From NCBI GenBank assembly GCA_963798775.1, contig CAWCUK010000001.1:1302001-1366000 (forward strand): DNA of 64,000 bases, written 5' to 3'. The translations under genes were made by a program, and so were the position numbers. This document shows, in pieces, positions 45,719 to 55,137 of this stretch; position 1 is the stretch's first letter; each line of letters starts with the position of its first letter. Origin of the DNA: CAWCUK01 sp963798775 (GTDB taxonomy: Bacteria; Bacteroidota; Ignavibacteria; Ignavibacteriales; Ignavibacteriaceae). Below the pieces are notes generated by a model. That model did no database searches. It saw only the letters and a program-made list of their open reading frames with translations, and was not told the DNA's origin.

Positions 45719-47595
45719 TTAGTTTTTCAAATATACCAATAAAATAGAAATATCTGAAGGTGTTACCCCCGAGATTCTACTTGCTTGTCCTATAGAACGA
45801 GGTTTTACTTTATTTAATTTTTCTCTCCCTTCTGCACTTAAAGCTTTTAATGTTAAATAATTTAAATTTAAAGGAATATTAGCGGATTCATATTTTTCCA
45901 AACGCTCAACCGTTTCGCTTTGGCGTTTTATATATCCTTCATATTTTAATTCAATTTCCACTTGTTCCAAAGCTTCTTCATTGTTTAGAAGTTCATTAAC
46001 AGTTGGAAATTGTACTTTATCAACGAAACTTAAAATATCTTTTAAAGAAAGTTCCGGCCGTTTACATAATTTAGATATTGTTTCGGTGGAGTCAATTCCC
46101 GTAGTTCCTTTTGATTCTAAAAATGGATTTATATCTCTTGCATGTAGCTTTAACCGGCCAAGAGTTCAATTCCTTTAGAAACTCTATTTATTTTTTTATT
46201 TATTTCTTCATTAATTTCCTTTTTAACTAATCCATAGTCAAAACCGAAATTCATTAATCTTCTGTCCGCGTTATCTTGTCTAAGAAGCAGCCGGTGTTCG
46301 GCTCTTGAGGTAAACATTCTATAAGGTTCATCAGTCGATTTATTCACCAGATCATCAATTAAAACTCCGATATAAGCTTCACTTCGTTTAAGAACAAATT
46401 CTGGTTTTCCCAATATTTTGGCTGCGGCGTTAATTCCGGCAACTAAACCTTGCGCCGCGGCTTCTTCATACCCTGAAGTTCCGTTTATTTGTCCGGCAAA
46501 ATACAATCCCTTAATAAGTTTAGTTTCCAATGTTAAATCAACTTGGTGAGGAGGAAAAAAATCATATTCTACAGCGTACCCGGGACGAACCATTTCGGCA
46601 TCTTCAAGTCCTTTTATTTTATGTATAGCTTCAATTTGAACTTCAGCCGGAAGAGAAGTTGAAAAACCATTAAGATAAATTAAATCATTTTCCAATCCTT
46701 CAGGTTCCAAAAAAAGTTGATGCTGCTTCTTATCGGCAAAGCGTACAATTTTATCTTCAATTGAAGGACAATATCTAGGCCCCATTCCTTTTATCAAACC
46801 AGTAAACATTGGGGACTGATCAAATCCTTTTTCTAAAGTTTGATGGACAGATTCATCAGTATAAGTAATATGACAGGGAACTTGCGGAAGAAACGGAAAT
46901 AAATTTAAATCTGTCTGATGGGAAAACGGCTGAGGATTCTCATCTCCCGGTTGAACCTCGAGAACATCCCAATTAATAGAATTTTTATCCAAACGCGGAG
47001 GTGTTCCGGTTTTTAATCTTGCTGATTCAAAACCAAGAGCTAATAATGATTCAGTTACTCCTGTTGAAGGTTTTTCACCGAATCTTCCTCCTTTAGTCGC
47101 GTTTAAACCTGTATGCATTAATCCATTAAGAAAAGTGCCAGAAGATAAAATTACCGCCGAACATGAAATGAAATTTCCCTTAGAAGTATTAACTCCAATT
47201 ATTTTATTCCCTTCTGCAACAACACCCGAAACAGCATCTTCTACAATAAAGAGATTAGGAGTTTCATTTACAATTCGATAAGCTTCCTCAGAATATAATT
47301 TTCTGTCAGATTGACATCGAGGAGACCAAACAGCAGGGCCTTTAGATCTGTTTAACATTCTAAATTGTATTCCGGTATGGTCAGCAATTCGTCCCATCAT
47401 TCCCCCAAGTGCGTCAATTTCTCTCACTAAATGTCCTTTTGCAGTTCCACCGATTGCCGGATTACAAGACATTCTACCAATCGCAAAACGATCCATAGTA
47501 ATTAAACCCACAGAACAACCCATATTAGCTCCGGCGCAAGCCGCTTCAATTCCTGCATGCCCTCCCCCTACTACAACGATATCAAATTTTTGCAT
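45719..47595 (-). CDS. mnmG: tRNA uridine-5-carboxymethylaminomethyl modification enzyme MnmG, frameshifted
   Basis: This is the FAD-dependent MnmG (GidA), which works with MnmE to modify U34 of several tRNAs. The main frame (47595-46150, 481 residues) has the dinucleotide motif VVGGGHAGIEAA, MSCNPAIGGTAKGHLVREID and GYEEAAAQGLVAGINAA, and stops early after KGIELLAG. The next frame continues with LHARDINPFLESKG and ends with VEIELKYEGYIKRQ and SIGQASRISGVTPSDISILL, the family's C-terminus. One missing T at about 46150-46155 (GGTTAAAG should read GGTTTAAAG) joins them to about 625 residues, the normal length. Indel error is the simplest reading. Confidence 0.9.
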
Positions 47596-47608
47596 ATTCC
47601 TTTCCTAA

Positions 47609-47624
47609 TGTTTCACATGAAACA
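47609..47624. promoter_or_regulatory. parS-like ParB-binding site 1
   Basis: TGTTTCACATGAAACA matches the parS consensus TGTTTCACGTGAAACA at 15 of 16 positions. It lies 14 bp upstream of the mnmG start and is the first of three such sites in 110 bp. Confidence 0.75.
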
Positions 47625-47654
47625 TTTTCATAATTTTTATTTATCTTCTTTTAA

Positions 47655-47670
47655 AGTTCCACGTGAAACT
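47655..47670. promoter_or_regulatory. parS-like ParB-binding site 2
   Basis: AGTTCCACGTGAAACT contains the parS core GTTCCACGTGAAAC. It starts 46 bp after site 1, in the mnmG-mnmE gap. Confidence 0.8.
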
Positions 47671-47701
47671 AAATGATAAAAAGATCCCTTAGACATTCAA
47701 T

Positions 47702-47717
47702 GGTTCCACGTGAAACT
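47702..47717. promoter_or_regulatory. parS-like ParB-binding site 3
   Basis: GGTTCCACGTGAAACT contains the same core as site 2, starts 47 bp after it, and ends two bases before the mnmE stop codon. No parA or parB gene is within the window. Confidence 0.8.
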
Positions 47718-47718
47718 A

Positions 47719-49068
47719 TTATTTACCAATACAGAATTTCATAAAGATGTTGTTTAAAATATCATCAGATGTTACTTCCCCTATTATTTCACCTAAACTA
47801 TTTTCCGCGTTTCTTAAATCAACGGAAATAAATTCACCGCTCATTTTCTGGCTGATAGATTCTTTAGCCGTTAGAAGACTTTCCTTAGCCTTTTTTAAAC
47901 AATGGAAATGGCGAAGATTGGAAACGACAGCGGTTTTTTCTGTATAATTTGATGAACCAAGAGAAACCTCTTTAAGTTTCACAAAAAGTTTTTCCATGCC
48001 TTCACCGGTAACCGCACTTATAAATACGTCGGCATTACTAAATTCTTTTCTATCAAGATCAATTTTATTTATAACTGTCAAAATCTTTTCACGTGAAGTA
48101 ATATTGGTAATTTCTTCAAAAAGATCTGTTGATATTCCCTGCTCAACATCATTTAAAAATAGGACTACATCAGAATTTTTTACGGCTTCACGACTTCTAT
48201 ACACTCCCTCTTTTTCAATTTCATCTTCTGATATTCTAATACCGGCTGTATCGTAAAGTCGAAATAAAATTCCGTCAATTGAAACATCTTCTCTAATTAC
48301 ATCTCTGGTTGTTCCGGGAATGTGACTTACAATTGCTCGTGATTCTTTTAAAATATAATTTAAGAGAGAGGATTTACCTACATTTGGTTTTCCCACAAGA
48401 GCAACATTCACTCCGTCACGAATAACTTTTCCGAATGAATAAGTGGATAATAGCTGATTAATTTCCACTAATATAAGATCAATTCTTCTGAGTAATTCTT
48501 CATGATTAATAAATTCAATATCCTCTTCGGCAAAATCCAACTCTAATTCAACAAAGGAAGAAGCATTAATTAACATTGATCTAAGCTCATGAACCTTTTT
48601 ACTCAGTAATCCGTCAAGCTGATTTCTGGCGCCTCTCAATGAGGCTTCCGTACTTGAATTTATAACATCAACAACAGCTTCGGCTTGTGCTAAATCTATT
48701 TTATTATTTAAAAATGCTCTTTTGGTAAATTCACCCGGCTCGGCTAATCTTACTTTTTTTTCTACAAGAAGTTCAATAATTTTTTTTGTTATAAAAGGAT
48801 TTCCATGTGTACTAATTTCCGCACTATCTTCTCCCGTATAAGAGTTAGGTGATTTAAATACAGAAACCAAAACATCATCAACTAAATTATTTTCTTCATC
48901 AATAATTTTCCCATAGTGAATAGTATGGGAGACAGAATCGGATATTTTTTTCTTCCCTTGAAAAATCTCATCAATTGAAGTAAAAGAATTTTCTCCGCTT
49001 ACTCGAATTACGGAAATGGCTCCTGTGCCGGGCGGAGTTGCAAGAGCAACTATAGTATCTTCATTCAT
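47719..49068 (-). CDS. mnmE: tRNA modification GTPase MnmE
   Basis: This is MnmE (449 residues), partner of MnmG in wobble-uridine modification. The N-terminal folate-binding domain (about 1-118) begins DTIVALATPPGTGAISVIRV. A helical domain surrounds the G domain, which has G1 GKPNVGKSS, G2/G3 with IPGTTRDVIRE and LYDTAGIR, and G4 NKID. The C-terminus ends in CIGK, the conserved CIGK motif with the catalytic Cys. It is complete. It leads the mnmE-mnmG-rsmG-murQ run, with the three parS-like sites between it and mnmG. Confidence 0.97.
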   Translation of the reverse strand: MNEDTIVALATPPGTGAISVIRVSGENSFTSIDEIFQGKKKISDSVSHTIHYGKIIDEENNLVDDVLVSVFKSPNSYTGEDSAEISTHGNPFITKKIIELLVEKKVRLAEPGEFTKRAFLNNKIDLAQAEAVVDVINSSTEASLRGARNQLDGLLSKKVHELRSMLINASSFVELELDFAEEDIEFINHEELLRRIDLILVEINQLLSTYSFGKVIRDGVNVALVGKPNVGKSSLLNYILKESRAIVSHIPGTTRDVIREDVSIDGILFRLYDTAGIRISEDEIEKEGVYRSREAVKNSDVVLFLNDVEQGISTDLFEEITNITSREKILTVINKIDLDRKEFSNADVFISAVTGEGMEKLFVKLKEVSLGSSNYTEKTAVVSNLRHFHCLKKAKESLLTAKESISQKMSGEFISVDLRNAENSLGEIIGEVTSDDILNNIFMKFCIGK

Positions 49069-49382
49069 TTAAAAATTTGAAAAGTTATAAACCTATAAAA
49101 ATAATCAAATATCAAAGGATTAACAATCCATCATTTTGTAACTACTAATAATTTTACCCATCAAAGCTTTCAATCACAATAGGTTCAAATTGGCAGAGCT
49201 TTTTTTGTCTATATGACGCTATTTTCTGACATTATGGCAAAGGCAAAATAACTTATATGAGATGGTAACTTCTTATAATATAATAACTTAAAACGTACCA
49301 AACTTGATGGCATAATACTTGTTATATAATTAAAAAATATTGAAATTTTACTCTTATCTGTTTAAGAGAATAAAGGATTAAA
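49069..49382. promoter_or_regulatory. Intergenic region between mnmE and the cbpA-like gene
   Basis: This 314-bp AT-rich region separates divergent genes and has no gene-like frame. A candidate promoter for the chaperone block is TTGATG (49304-49309) and TATAAT (49325-49330), with a short 15-bp spacer. No CIRCE inverted repeat (the HrcA operator) and no sigma-32-like element was found, so how the heat-shock genes are controlled is not evident. No DnaA-box cluster was seen despite the nearby parS-like sites. Confidence 0.4.
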
Positions 49383-50321
49383 ATGGATTTTAAAGATTAT
49401 TACAAAATATTAGGTGTGGAAAAAGGTGCGACGCAGGACGAGATAAAAAAAGCCTATAGGAAATTAGCGTTAAAATATCATCCGGATAGAAATCCCGATG
49501 ATAAAGCGGCAGAAGAAAAATTTAAAGAAATAACCGAAGCAAATGAGGTTTTAAGTGATCCCGAAAAACGAAAAAAATACGATACCTTAGGTTCTAATTG
49601 GAAACAATATCAGCACGCAAATACTGGTTCCGCCGATGATTTTTTCAGGCAGCATGGTTTTGGCGGTCAACAGCAGCAAAATGCCGGCTACCAGTTTACA
49701 GGAGATTTAGGTGATTTATTTGGAAACGTTGGTGGATTTTCAGATTTCTTCGAAAGCTTTTTCGGAGGCGGAAGATCGGCACGAAGTTCAAGAGGTTTTA
49801 CAGGTTCCCGAAGAGGAAAGGATTATGAATCAGTTTTAAGAATTTCTCTGGAAGATGCTTTTCACGGAACTGAGAAACAAATTTCCATTGACGGAAGGAA
49901 GTTGAGAATAAAATTAACTCCCGGTGTAAAAGACGGGAAAAAACTTCGTCTTAAAAACCAAGGAGGCGAAGCAGTTGCCGGAGGTGAACGCGGAGATTTA
50001 TATTTGAATATTCAAGTTGCGAAAGATCCTTTTTTCGACAGGCAGGGAAACGATCTTTATTTTGATTTGGATGTTGATCTCTATACTGCTGTTTTGGGAG
50101 GAAAGAAAAAATTAAAAACTCTTGAAGGAAAAACTGTAAATGTTACAATTCCCAAAGGAACTGAAAGTGAAACTATTTTAAGAATAAAAGGAATGGGGAT
50201 GCCTTTAGAAAATTCATCTTCAAAAGGAGATTTAATGGTAAAAGTAAAAGTCAATATTCCTAAAAATCTCTCAAGTGAAGAGAAAAAGTTATTTGAGAAA
50301 TTAGCAGAATTAAGAAAATAA
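49383..50321 (+). CDS. DnaJ-class co-chaperone, CbpA-like (no zinc finger)
   Basis: This is a 312-residue type II J-protein. The J domain (about 1-70) has YKILGVEKGATQDEIKKAYR and the HPD tripeptide in LKYHPDRNPD, which stimulates DnaK. A Gly/Phe-rich linker (about 85-135, GGFSDFFESFFGGGRS) precedes two beta-rich substrate-binding domains (LTPGVKDGKKLRLKNQGGEA, VNVTIPKGTESETILRIKG). The DnaJ zinc-finger CxxCxGxG repeats are absent, which makes it CbpA/DnaJB1-like. It leads a chaperone block with htpG 40 bp downstream and clpB beyond. Confidence 0.93.
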   Translation: MDFKDYYKILGVEKGATQDEIKKAYRKLALKYHPDRNPDDKAAEEKFKEITEANEVLSDPEKRKKYDTLGSNWKQYQHANTGSADDFFRQHGFGGQQQQNAGYQFTGDLGDLFGNVGGFSDFFESFFGGGRSARSSRGFTGSRRGKDYESVLRISLEDAFHGTEKQISIDGRKLRIKLTPGVKDGKKLRLKNQGGEAVAGGERGDLYLNIQVAKDPFFDRQGNDLYFDLDVDLYTAVLGGKKKLKTLEGKTVNVTIPKGTESETILRIKGMGMPLENSSSKGDLMVKVKVNIPKNLSSEEKKLFEKLAELRK

Positions 50322-50361
50322 AAAATACATTTTTTAACTAAAAAAAATCGGAGACTAAAAT

Positions 50362-52269
50362 ATGAGTGATTCTCAAGCAGCAAAGAAATATGAATTTAAA
50401 GCCGAAGTAAAACAACTATTAGATATTCTGGTTCATTCGCTTTACACAAGCCGCGAAATATTTTTACGCGAACTAATTTCCAATTCATCTGACGCATTAG
50501 ATAAAATAAGATTTCAATCTACAAAAGGAGCAGAAATTGCCGATCAGGATTTACCGTTAGAAATAAAAGTGGATTTTGATGAAAAGAAAAAAACAATTAC
50601 TGTTTCCGATACCGGAATTGGAATGTCTAAAGAGGATTTAATTACAAATATAGGAACAATCGCAAAATCCGGTTCCGCGGAATTTCTGAAGCAATTAAGA
50701 GAAAGTAAAGCCGATGCAAATAATATTATAGGAAAATTCGGTGTGGGTTTTTATTCCGTATTTATGGTTGCCGATAAAGTAGTAATAAAATCAAAATCAT
50801 ATTTAAAAGATGAGCCGGCGGTTGAATGGATTTCGGACGGTTTGGGGGAATATGAAATAACGGAATTAAATGAAGAGAAAAAACGCGGTACAACAATTGA
50901 AATTCATCTTAAAGATGAAGCTAAAGAATTTGCCGAAAAATATAGATTAGAAAACGCGATTAAAAAACATTCTAATTTTATTCAATTCCCTATCTATTTA
51001 GAGAACGAAAAAATAAATACAGTTTCAGCAATTTGGCGCGAACCAAAAAGCAGTGTAAAAAAAGAACAGTATGTTGAATTTTATAAATTCTTGACTTACG
51101 ATCAGGAAGAACCGATGGATATTATTCATAATTCCGTTGATGCTCCAATCCAATTCAGCAGTTTGGTTTTTATTCCTAAAAAGAATTATGATTTCTTCGG
51201 ATTTAACAGAGAAGATTATGGATTGGATTTGTACGTGCGCCGCGTTCTTATTCAACATAAAAATAAAGATTTGCTTCCCGAGTATTTAAGTTTTGTAAAA
51301 GGCGTTGTGGATTCTGAAGATCTTCCGCTGAATATTTCTCGTGAGACTCTACAAGAAAATATAGTTTTTACAAAAATAGCAAATACAGTTACTAGCCAGA
51401 TTCTTTCTTATTTGATAAAGAAAGCAAAAGATAATCCCGAAGAATACGCGAAGTTTTGGAAAGAGCACGGAAGAATTTTCAAATTAGGTTATTCTGATTT
51501 TACAAATCTAGAAAAATACACTCAGCTTTTAAGATTTAATTCTTCATCAAATACAAACGCGGAGGAATTGACTTCTTTGGAAGAATATGTATCTAGATTT
51601 AAAGATAAACAAAAAGAAATTTATTACGCTTTCGGAAGCAGTCGTGAAGCAATTGAAACCGATCCTCATCTGGAAATATTTAAGAAAAAAGGATTGGAAG
51701 TTCTTTTCTTATATGATCCTTTGGATGAGTTTGTGGTAAGTTCAATTAGAAAATATAAAGACTACGATTTTAAATCAGTAGATACTGTTGATTTAGATAA
51801 AATTAATAAACTGGAAAACATAGAAGAAAAAGAAGAAAAAACAGAAGAATTAAGTAAAGATGATGAAAAGCAATTCGACAGTCTGCTCGCAAAAATTAAA
51901 ACTATTTTAGGCGAAAGAGTTGTTGATGTAAAAGAATCAAAAAGATTATCCGGAAGCCCCGCCATACTTGTAAATCCGGATGACGCTTTGTCATCTTCTA
52001 TGCAGAAAATGATGCGTATGGCAAATCAGGATAATTCGCTTCAGAAGAAAATATTTGAAGTGAATAAAAATCATAAGCTAGTAAGAAATTTAATAAAAGT
52101 ATTTAAAGTAAACGCCGACGATGATTATATAAAAAATGTTACCGAAGAATTATTTGAATCCGCTCTTCTGCTTGAAGGAAGTTTGACCGACCCGCACAAA
52201 CTTGTAAATAGGATTAACAAAATGCTTGAGCAATCAAGCGAATGGTATACGGAATTAAAGAAAATGTAA
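50362..52269 (+). CDS. htpG: Molecular chaperone HtpG (Hsp90)
   Basis: This is bacterial Hsp90 (635 residues). The N-terminal ATPase domain has FLRELISNSSDALDKIRF, SDTGIGMSKEDLITNIGTIA and GKFGVGFYSVFMVADKV. The middle domain contains the conserved region DLYVRRVLIQHKNKDLLPEY and EDLPLNISRETLQEN. The C-terminal dimerisation domain begins near 510 after a Glu/Lys-rich linker (ENIEEKEEKTEELSKDDEK), where a short charged segment is somewhat long for a bacterial HtpG. It is a normal full-length gene. A terminator lies 18 bp after the stop. Confidence 0.97.
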   Translation: MSDSQAAKKYEFKAEVKQLLDILVHSLYTSREIFLRELISNSSDALDKIRFQSTKGAEIADQDLPLEIKVDFDEKKKTITVSDTGIGMSKEDLITNIGTIAKSGSAEFLKQLRESKADANNIIGKFGVGFYSVFMVADKVVIKSKSYLKDEPAVEWISDGLGEYEITELNEEKKRGTTIEIHLKDEAKEFAEKYRLENAIKKHSNFIQFPIYLENEKINTVSAIWREPKSSVKKEQYVEFYKFLTYDQEEPMDIIHNSVDAPIQFSSLVFIPKKNYDFFGFNREDYGLDLYVRRVLIQHKNKDLLPEYLSFVKGVVDSEDLPLNISRETLQENIVFTKIANTVTSQILSYLIKKAKDNPEEYAKFWKEHGRIFKLGYSDFTNLEKYTQLLRFNSSSNTNAEELTSLEEYVSRFKDKQKEIYYAFGSSREAIETDPHLEIFKKKGLEVLFLYDPLDEFVVSSIRKYKDYDFKSVDTVDLDKINKLENIEEKEEKTEELSKDDEKQFDSLLAKIKTILGERVVDVKESKRLSGSPAILVNPDDALSSSMQKMMRMANQDNSLQKKIFEVNKNHKLVRNLIKVFKVNADDDYIKNVTEELFESALLLEGSLTDPHKLVNRINKMLEQSSEWYTELKKM

Positions 52270-52286
52270 GTCCACTTATTCAAGAA

Positions 52287-52314
52287 GGCTGCCATTTTCG
52301 GCAGTCTTTTTTTT
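52287..52314 (+). terminator. Intrinsic terminator after htpG
   Basis: GGCTGCC pairs with GGCAGTC (7 bp, one G-U) around a 6-nt loop, followed by eight T. It separates htpG from clpB, which probably has its own promoter or partial read-through. Confidence 0.88.
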
Positions 52315-52345
52315 GAAAAGATGGCAATGAAAGGAAAAGAAAACT

Positions 52346-54982
52346 ATGGCATTTAATTTTAGCAAACTTACGGTAAAGGCTCAAGAGATTGTACAAACAG
52401 CACTAGAAATCGCGCAGAATTATAACAACCAAATAGTAGAACCGGAACATTTACTTGCGGCATTAATACAAGAAAAAGGAAACATTGCCGATACAATTCT
52501 TCAGAAAACCGGCGGCAACATTAATAGGCTAAAACTTAAAGCAAATGATATTTTAGAAAATTTGCCGAAGGTAAGCGGAGCCGGAGTTGGAAATCAGCAA
52601 ATGTCTAATAATACAGCAAAATTATTCGATACGGCAGCGGAAGAAGCTAAAAATTTAAAAGATGAATATGTTTCTACCGAACATCTGCTTTTAGCGCTTG
52701 CTTCAAATGAAGGAAGAGCGGGACAGCTTTTACGCGATAATGGAATTTCTCACGATACGATTTTAACGGCCTTGAAAGATGTTCGCGGTTCGCAGAGAGT
52801 AACTTCCCAGAATCCTGAAGATACATACCAAGCATTGAAGAAATATGGAAAAGATTTAAATGAATTGGCAAGGGCCGGCAAACTTGATCCGGTTATTGGC
52901 AGAGATGAAGAAATAAGAAGAGTTCTCCAGGTTCTTTCAAGAAGGACCAAAAATAATCCCGTTTTAATCGGTGAACCGGGAGTTGGAAAAACAGCAATTG
53001 CTGAAGGAATTGCTCATAGAATTATTGCCGGCGATGTACCGGAAAATTTGAAATCAAAAAAAATTGTCGCTTTAGATATGGGCGCTCTTGTTGCGGGAAC
53101 TCAATTCCGGGGACAATTTGAAGAAAGAATGAAAGCAGTTCTAAAAGAAGTTGAAGGTTCCGCCGGCGAAATAATTTTATTTATTGATGAACTTCATACT
53201 TTAGTCGGCGCGGGCGCTGTTTCCGGTTCGATGGACGCGGCAAATATTTTAAAGCCTGCTTTAGCACGAGGAGAACTTCACGCAATCGGCGCCACAACAT
53301 TAAATGAATATAAAAAACATATTGAAAAAGACGCCGCGCTCGAACGAAGATTTCAACCGGTTTTAGTAAGCGAGCCAAGCGAAGAAGATACAATTTCTAT
53401 TCTGCGCGGATTGCGTGAACGATACGAAGTTCATCACGGAGTTAGAATTACAGACAGCGCAATTGTGGCCGCCGCACAGCTTTCAAACAGATATATAACG
53501 GACAGGTTTCTGCCGGATAAAGCAATTGATTTAGTTGATGAAGCTGCTTCTAAATTAAGAATAGAAATAGATTCAATGCCCGAAGAGCTTGACGCGGTTG
53601 AAAGAAAAATAAAACAGCTTGAAATAGAACGTGAAGCTTTGAAAAGAGAAAAAGACGAAGCGTCCGCCAAAAGACTTGAAGAGTTAAAAAAGGAATTAAG
53701 CGAACTTGAAGAAGAGCGGAATCAATTTAAAATGCATTGGAAACTGGAGAAGGATAAAATTCAGAAAATCCGTAAAATGAAAAGCGAAATGGATAACACG
53801 AAAACTCTCGCAGATAAATATGAACGCGAGGGCGATTTGGGAAAAGTTGCGGAATTACGTTACGGAAGAATGACAGAACTTGAGAAAAATCTTAAAGAAG
53901 AAACAAATGAGTTAACCGAAATCCAGAAAAATAAAAAAATGCTGAAGGAAGAAGTTGATGCCGAAGATATTGCGGAAGTTGTTGCAAAATGGACCGGAAT
54001 TCCGGTAAGCAAAATGCTGGAAAGCGAAAGAAGCAAATTAATCCGTTTAGAAGATGAGCTTCACAAAAGAGTTATAGGACAGGACGAAGCTGTTTACGCG
54101 GTTGCAAATGCAATAAGAAGATCACGCACAGGGCTGCAAGATATAAACCGTCCCGTTGGTTCTTTTATCTTTCTCGGAACAACAGGAGTCGGTAAAACTG
54201 AGCTTGCCCGTTCATTGGCTGAATTTCTTTTTGATGATGAACACGCAATGATTAGAATTGATATGTCCGAATATATGGAAAAATTTTCCGTTTCAAGATT
54301 AATCGGCGCGCCTCCGGGATATGTAGGTTACGAAGAAGGCGGGCAATTAACCGAAGCTGTTAGACGTCGTCCTTATTCTGTTGTACTTTTGGATGAAATA
54401 GAAAAAGCTCATCCCGATGTTTTTAATATTCTTCTGCAGGTTTTGGATGACGGAAGATTAACTGACAATCAAGGACGGACGGTTAATTTTAAAAATACAA
54501 TTATTATTATGACTTCAAACCTTGGTTCTCATTTAATCCAGGAAAAACTTGAGCAAGTAGAAGATGATAATCTCGATAACGCTATGGGCGAGTTGAGAAT
54601 GGAATTAACAGATTTGCTTAGAAAAACTATTCGCCCGGAATTCTTAAATAGAATTGATGAAGTTGTTCTTTTCAAACCTTTAAGAAGAGAAGAAATAAGG
54701 CAAATTGTTGAAATCCAAATTAATAATGTAAAGAAAATGCTTGCACAAAAAGATATTGTACTGGATGTTAATAATGAAGCAAAAGATTGGCTTGCCAAAC
54801 TTGGCTACGATGTAACTTTTGGCGCTAGGCCGCTGAAGAGAACAATTCAGAAATATTTAATAAATCCGCTTTCACAAGAGCTGCTTATCGGAAACTTTAA
54901 TGACGGAGATAATATTTTAGTTTCTCTGGGGCAACAGGGAAAACTTCAGTTTAATAAAGCGGAAATATCCGAACACGCATAA
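52346..54982 (+). CDS. clpB: ATP-dependent disaggregase ClpB
   Basis: This is ClpB/Hsp104 (878 residues), the AAA+ disaggregase that works with DnaK. The N-terminal Clp repeat domain (about 1-150) is followed by AAA-1 with Walker A GEPGVGKTAIAEG and Walker B ILFIDELHTLVGAG. The coiled-coil middle domain (about 405-530) is typical of ClpB and absent from ClpA/ClpC. AAA-2 has Walker A GTTGVGKTELARS, and a pore loop is visible in the GAPPGYVGYEEGG region. The C-terminal domain ends with YDVTFGARPLKRTIQKYLINP. It is followed by a strong terminator. Confidence 0.97.
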   Translation: MAFNFSKLTVKAQEIVQTALEIAQNYNNQIVEPEHLLAALIQEKGNIADTILQKTGGNINRLKLKANDILENLPKVSGAGVGNQQMSNNTAKLFDTAAEEAKNLKDEYVSTEHLLLALASNEGRAGQLLRDNGISHDTILTALKDVRGSQRVTSQNPEDTYQALKKYGKDLNELARAGKLDPVIGRDEEIRRVLQVLSRRTKNNPVLIGEPGVGKTAIAEGIAHRIIAGDVPENLKSKKIVALDMGALVAGTQFRGQFEERMKAVLKEVEGSAGEIILFIDELHTLVGAGAVSGSMDAANILKPALARGELHAIGATTLNEYKKHIEKDAALERRFQPVLVSEPSEEDTISILRGLRERYEVHHGVRITDSAIVAAAQLSNRYITDRFLPDKAIDLVDEAASKLRIEIDSMPEELDAVERKIKQLEIEREALKREKDEASAKRLEELKKELSELEEERNQFKMHWKLEKDKIQKIRKMKSEMDNTKTLADKYEREGDLGKVAELRYGRMTELEKNLKEETNELTEIQKNKKMLKEEVDAEDIAEVVAKWTGIPVSKMLESERSKLIRLEDELHKRVIGQDEAVYAVANAIRRSRTGLQDINRPVGSFIFLGTTGVGKTELARSLAEFLFDDEHAMIRIDMSEYMEKFSVSRLIGAPPGYVGYEEGGQLTEAVRRRPYSVVLLDEIEKAHPDVFNILLQVLDDGRLTDNQGRTVNFKNTIIIMTSNLGSHLIQEKLEQVEDDNLDNAMGELRMELTDLLRKTIRPEFLNRIDEVVLFKPLRREEIRQIVEIQINNVKKMLAQKDIVLDVNNEAKDWLAKLGYDVTFGARPLKRTIQKYLINPLSQELLIGNFNDGDNILVSLGQQGKLQFNKAEISEHA

Positions 54983-54986
54983 TCTT

Positions 54987-55019
54987 AAAGGCTGCCTCAA
55001 AAGGGGCAGCTTTTTTTTT
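54987..55019 (+). terminator. Intrinsic terminator after clpB
   Basis: AAAGGCTGCC pairs with GGCAGCTTTT (10 bp, one G-U) with an 8-nt loop, followed by a run of T to 55019. It lies directly after the clpB stop and shares the GGCTGCC/GGCAG stem with the htpG terminator. Confidence 0.9.
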
Positions 55020-55137
55020 ATAAAATCACCGCCCAAACTTCTGTCATTTTTATTTGGATAAAAGTTTTTATCTTACTTAAATGATTTACTTCTAAAAAAT
55101 ATTCCTCTTTTCATAATCTTAACAACTAAGAAAAATT

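Noticed and set aside
45300..46160. Programmed frameshifting in rsmG and mnmG
   Set aside because: No slippery heptamer in the right frame was found at these breaks, and the two rsmG breaks need an extra base removed; sequence error is simpler.
49069..49382. HrcA/CIRCE control of the chaperone block
   Set aside because: No TTAGCACTC-N9-GAGTGCTAA inverted repeat is present in the upstream region.
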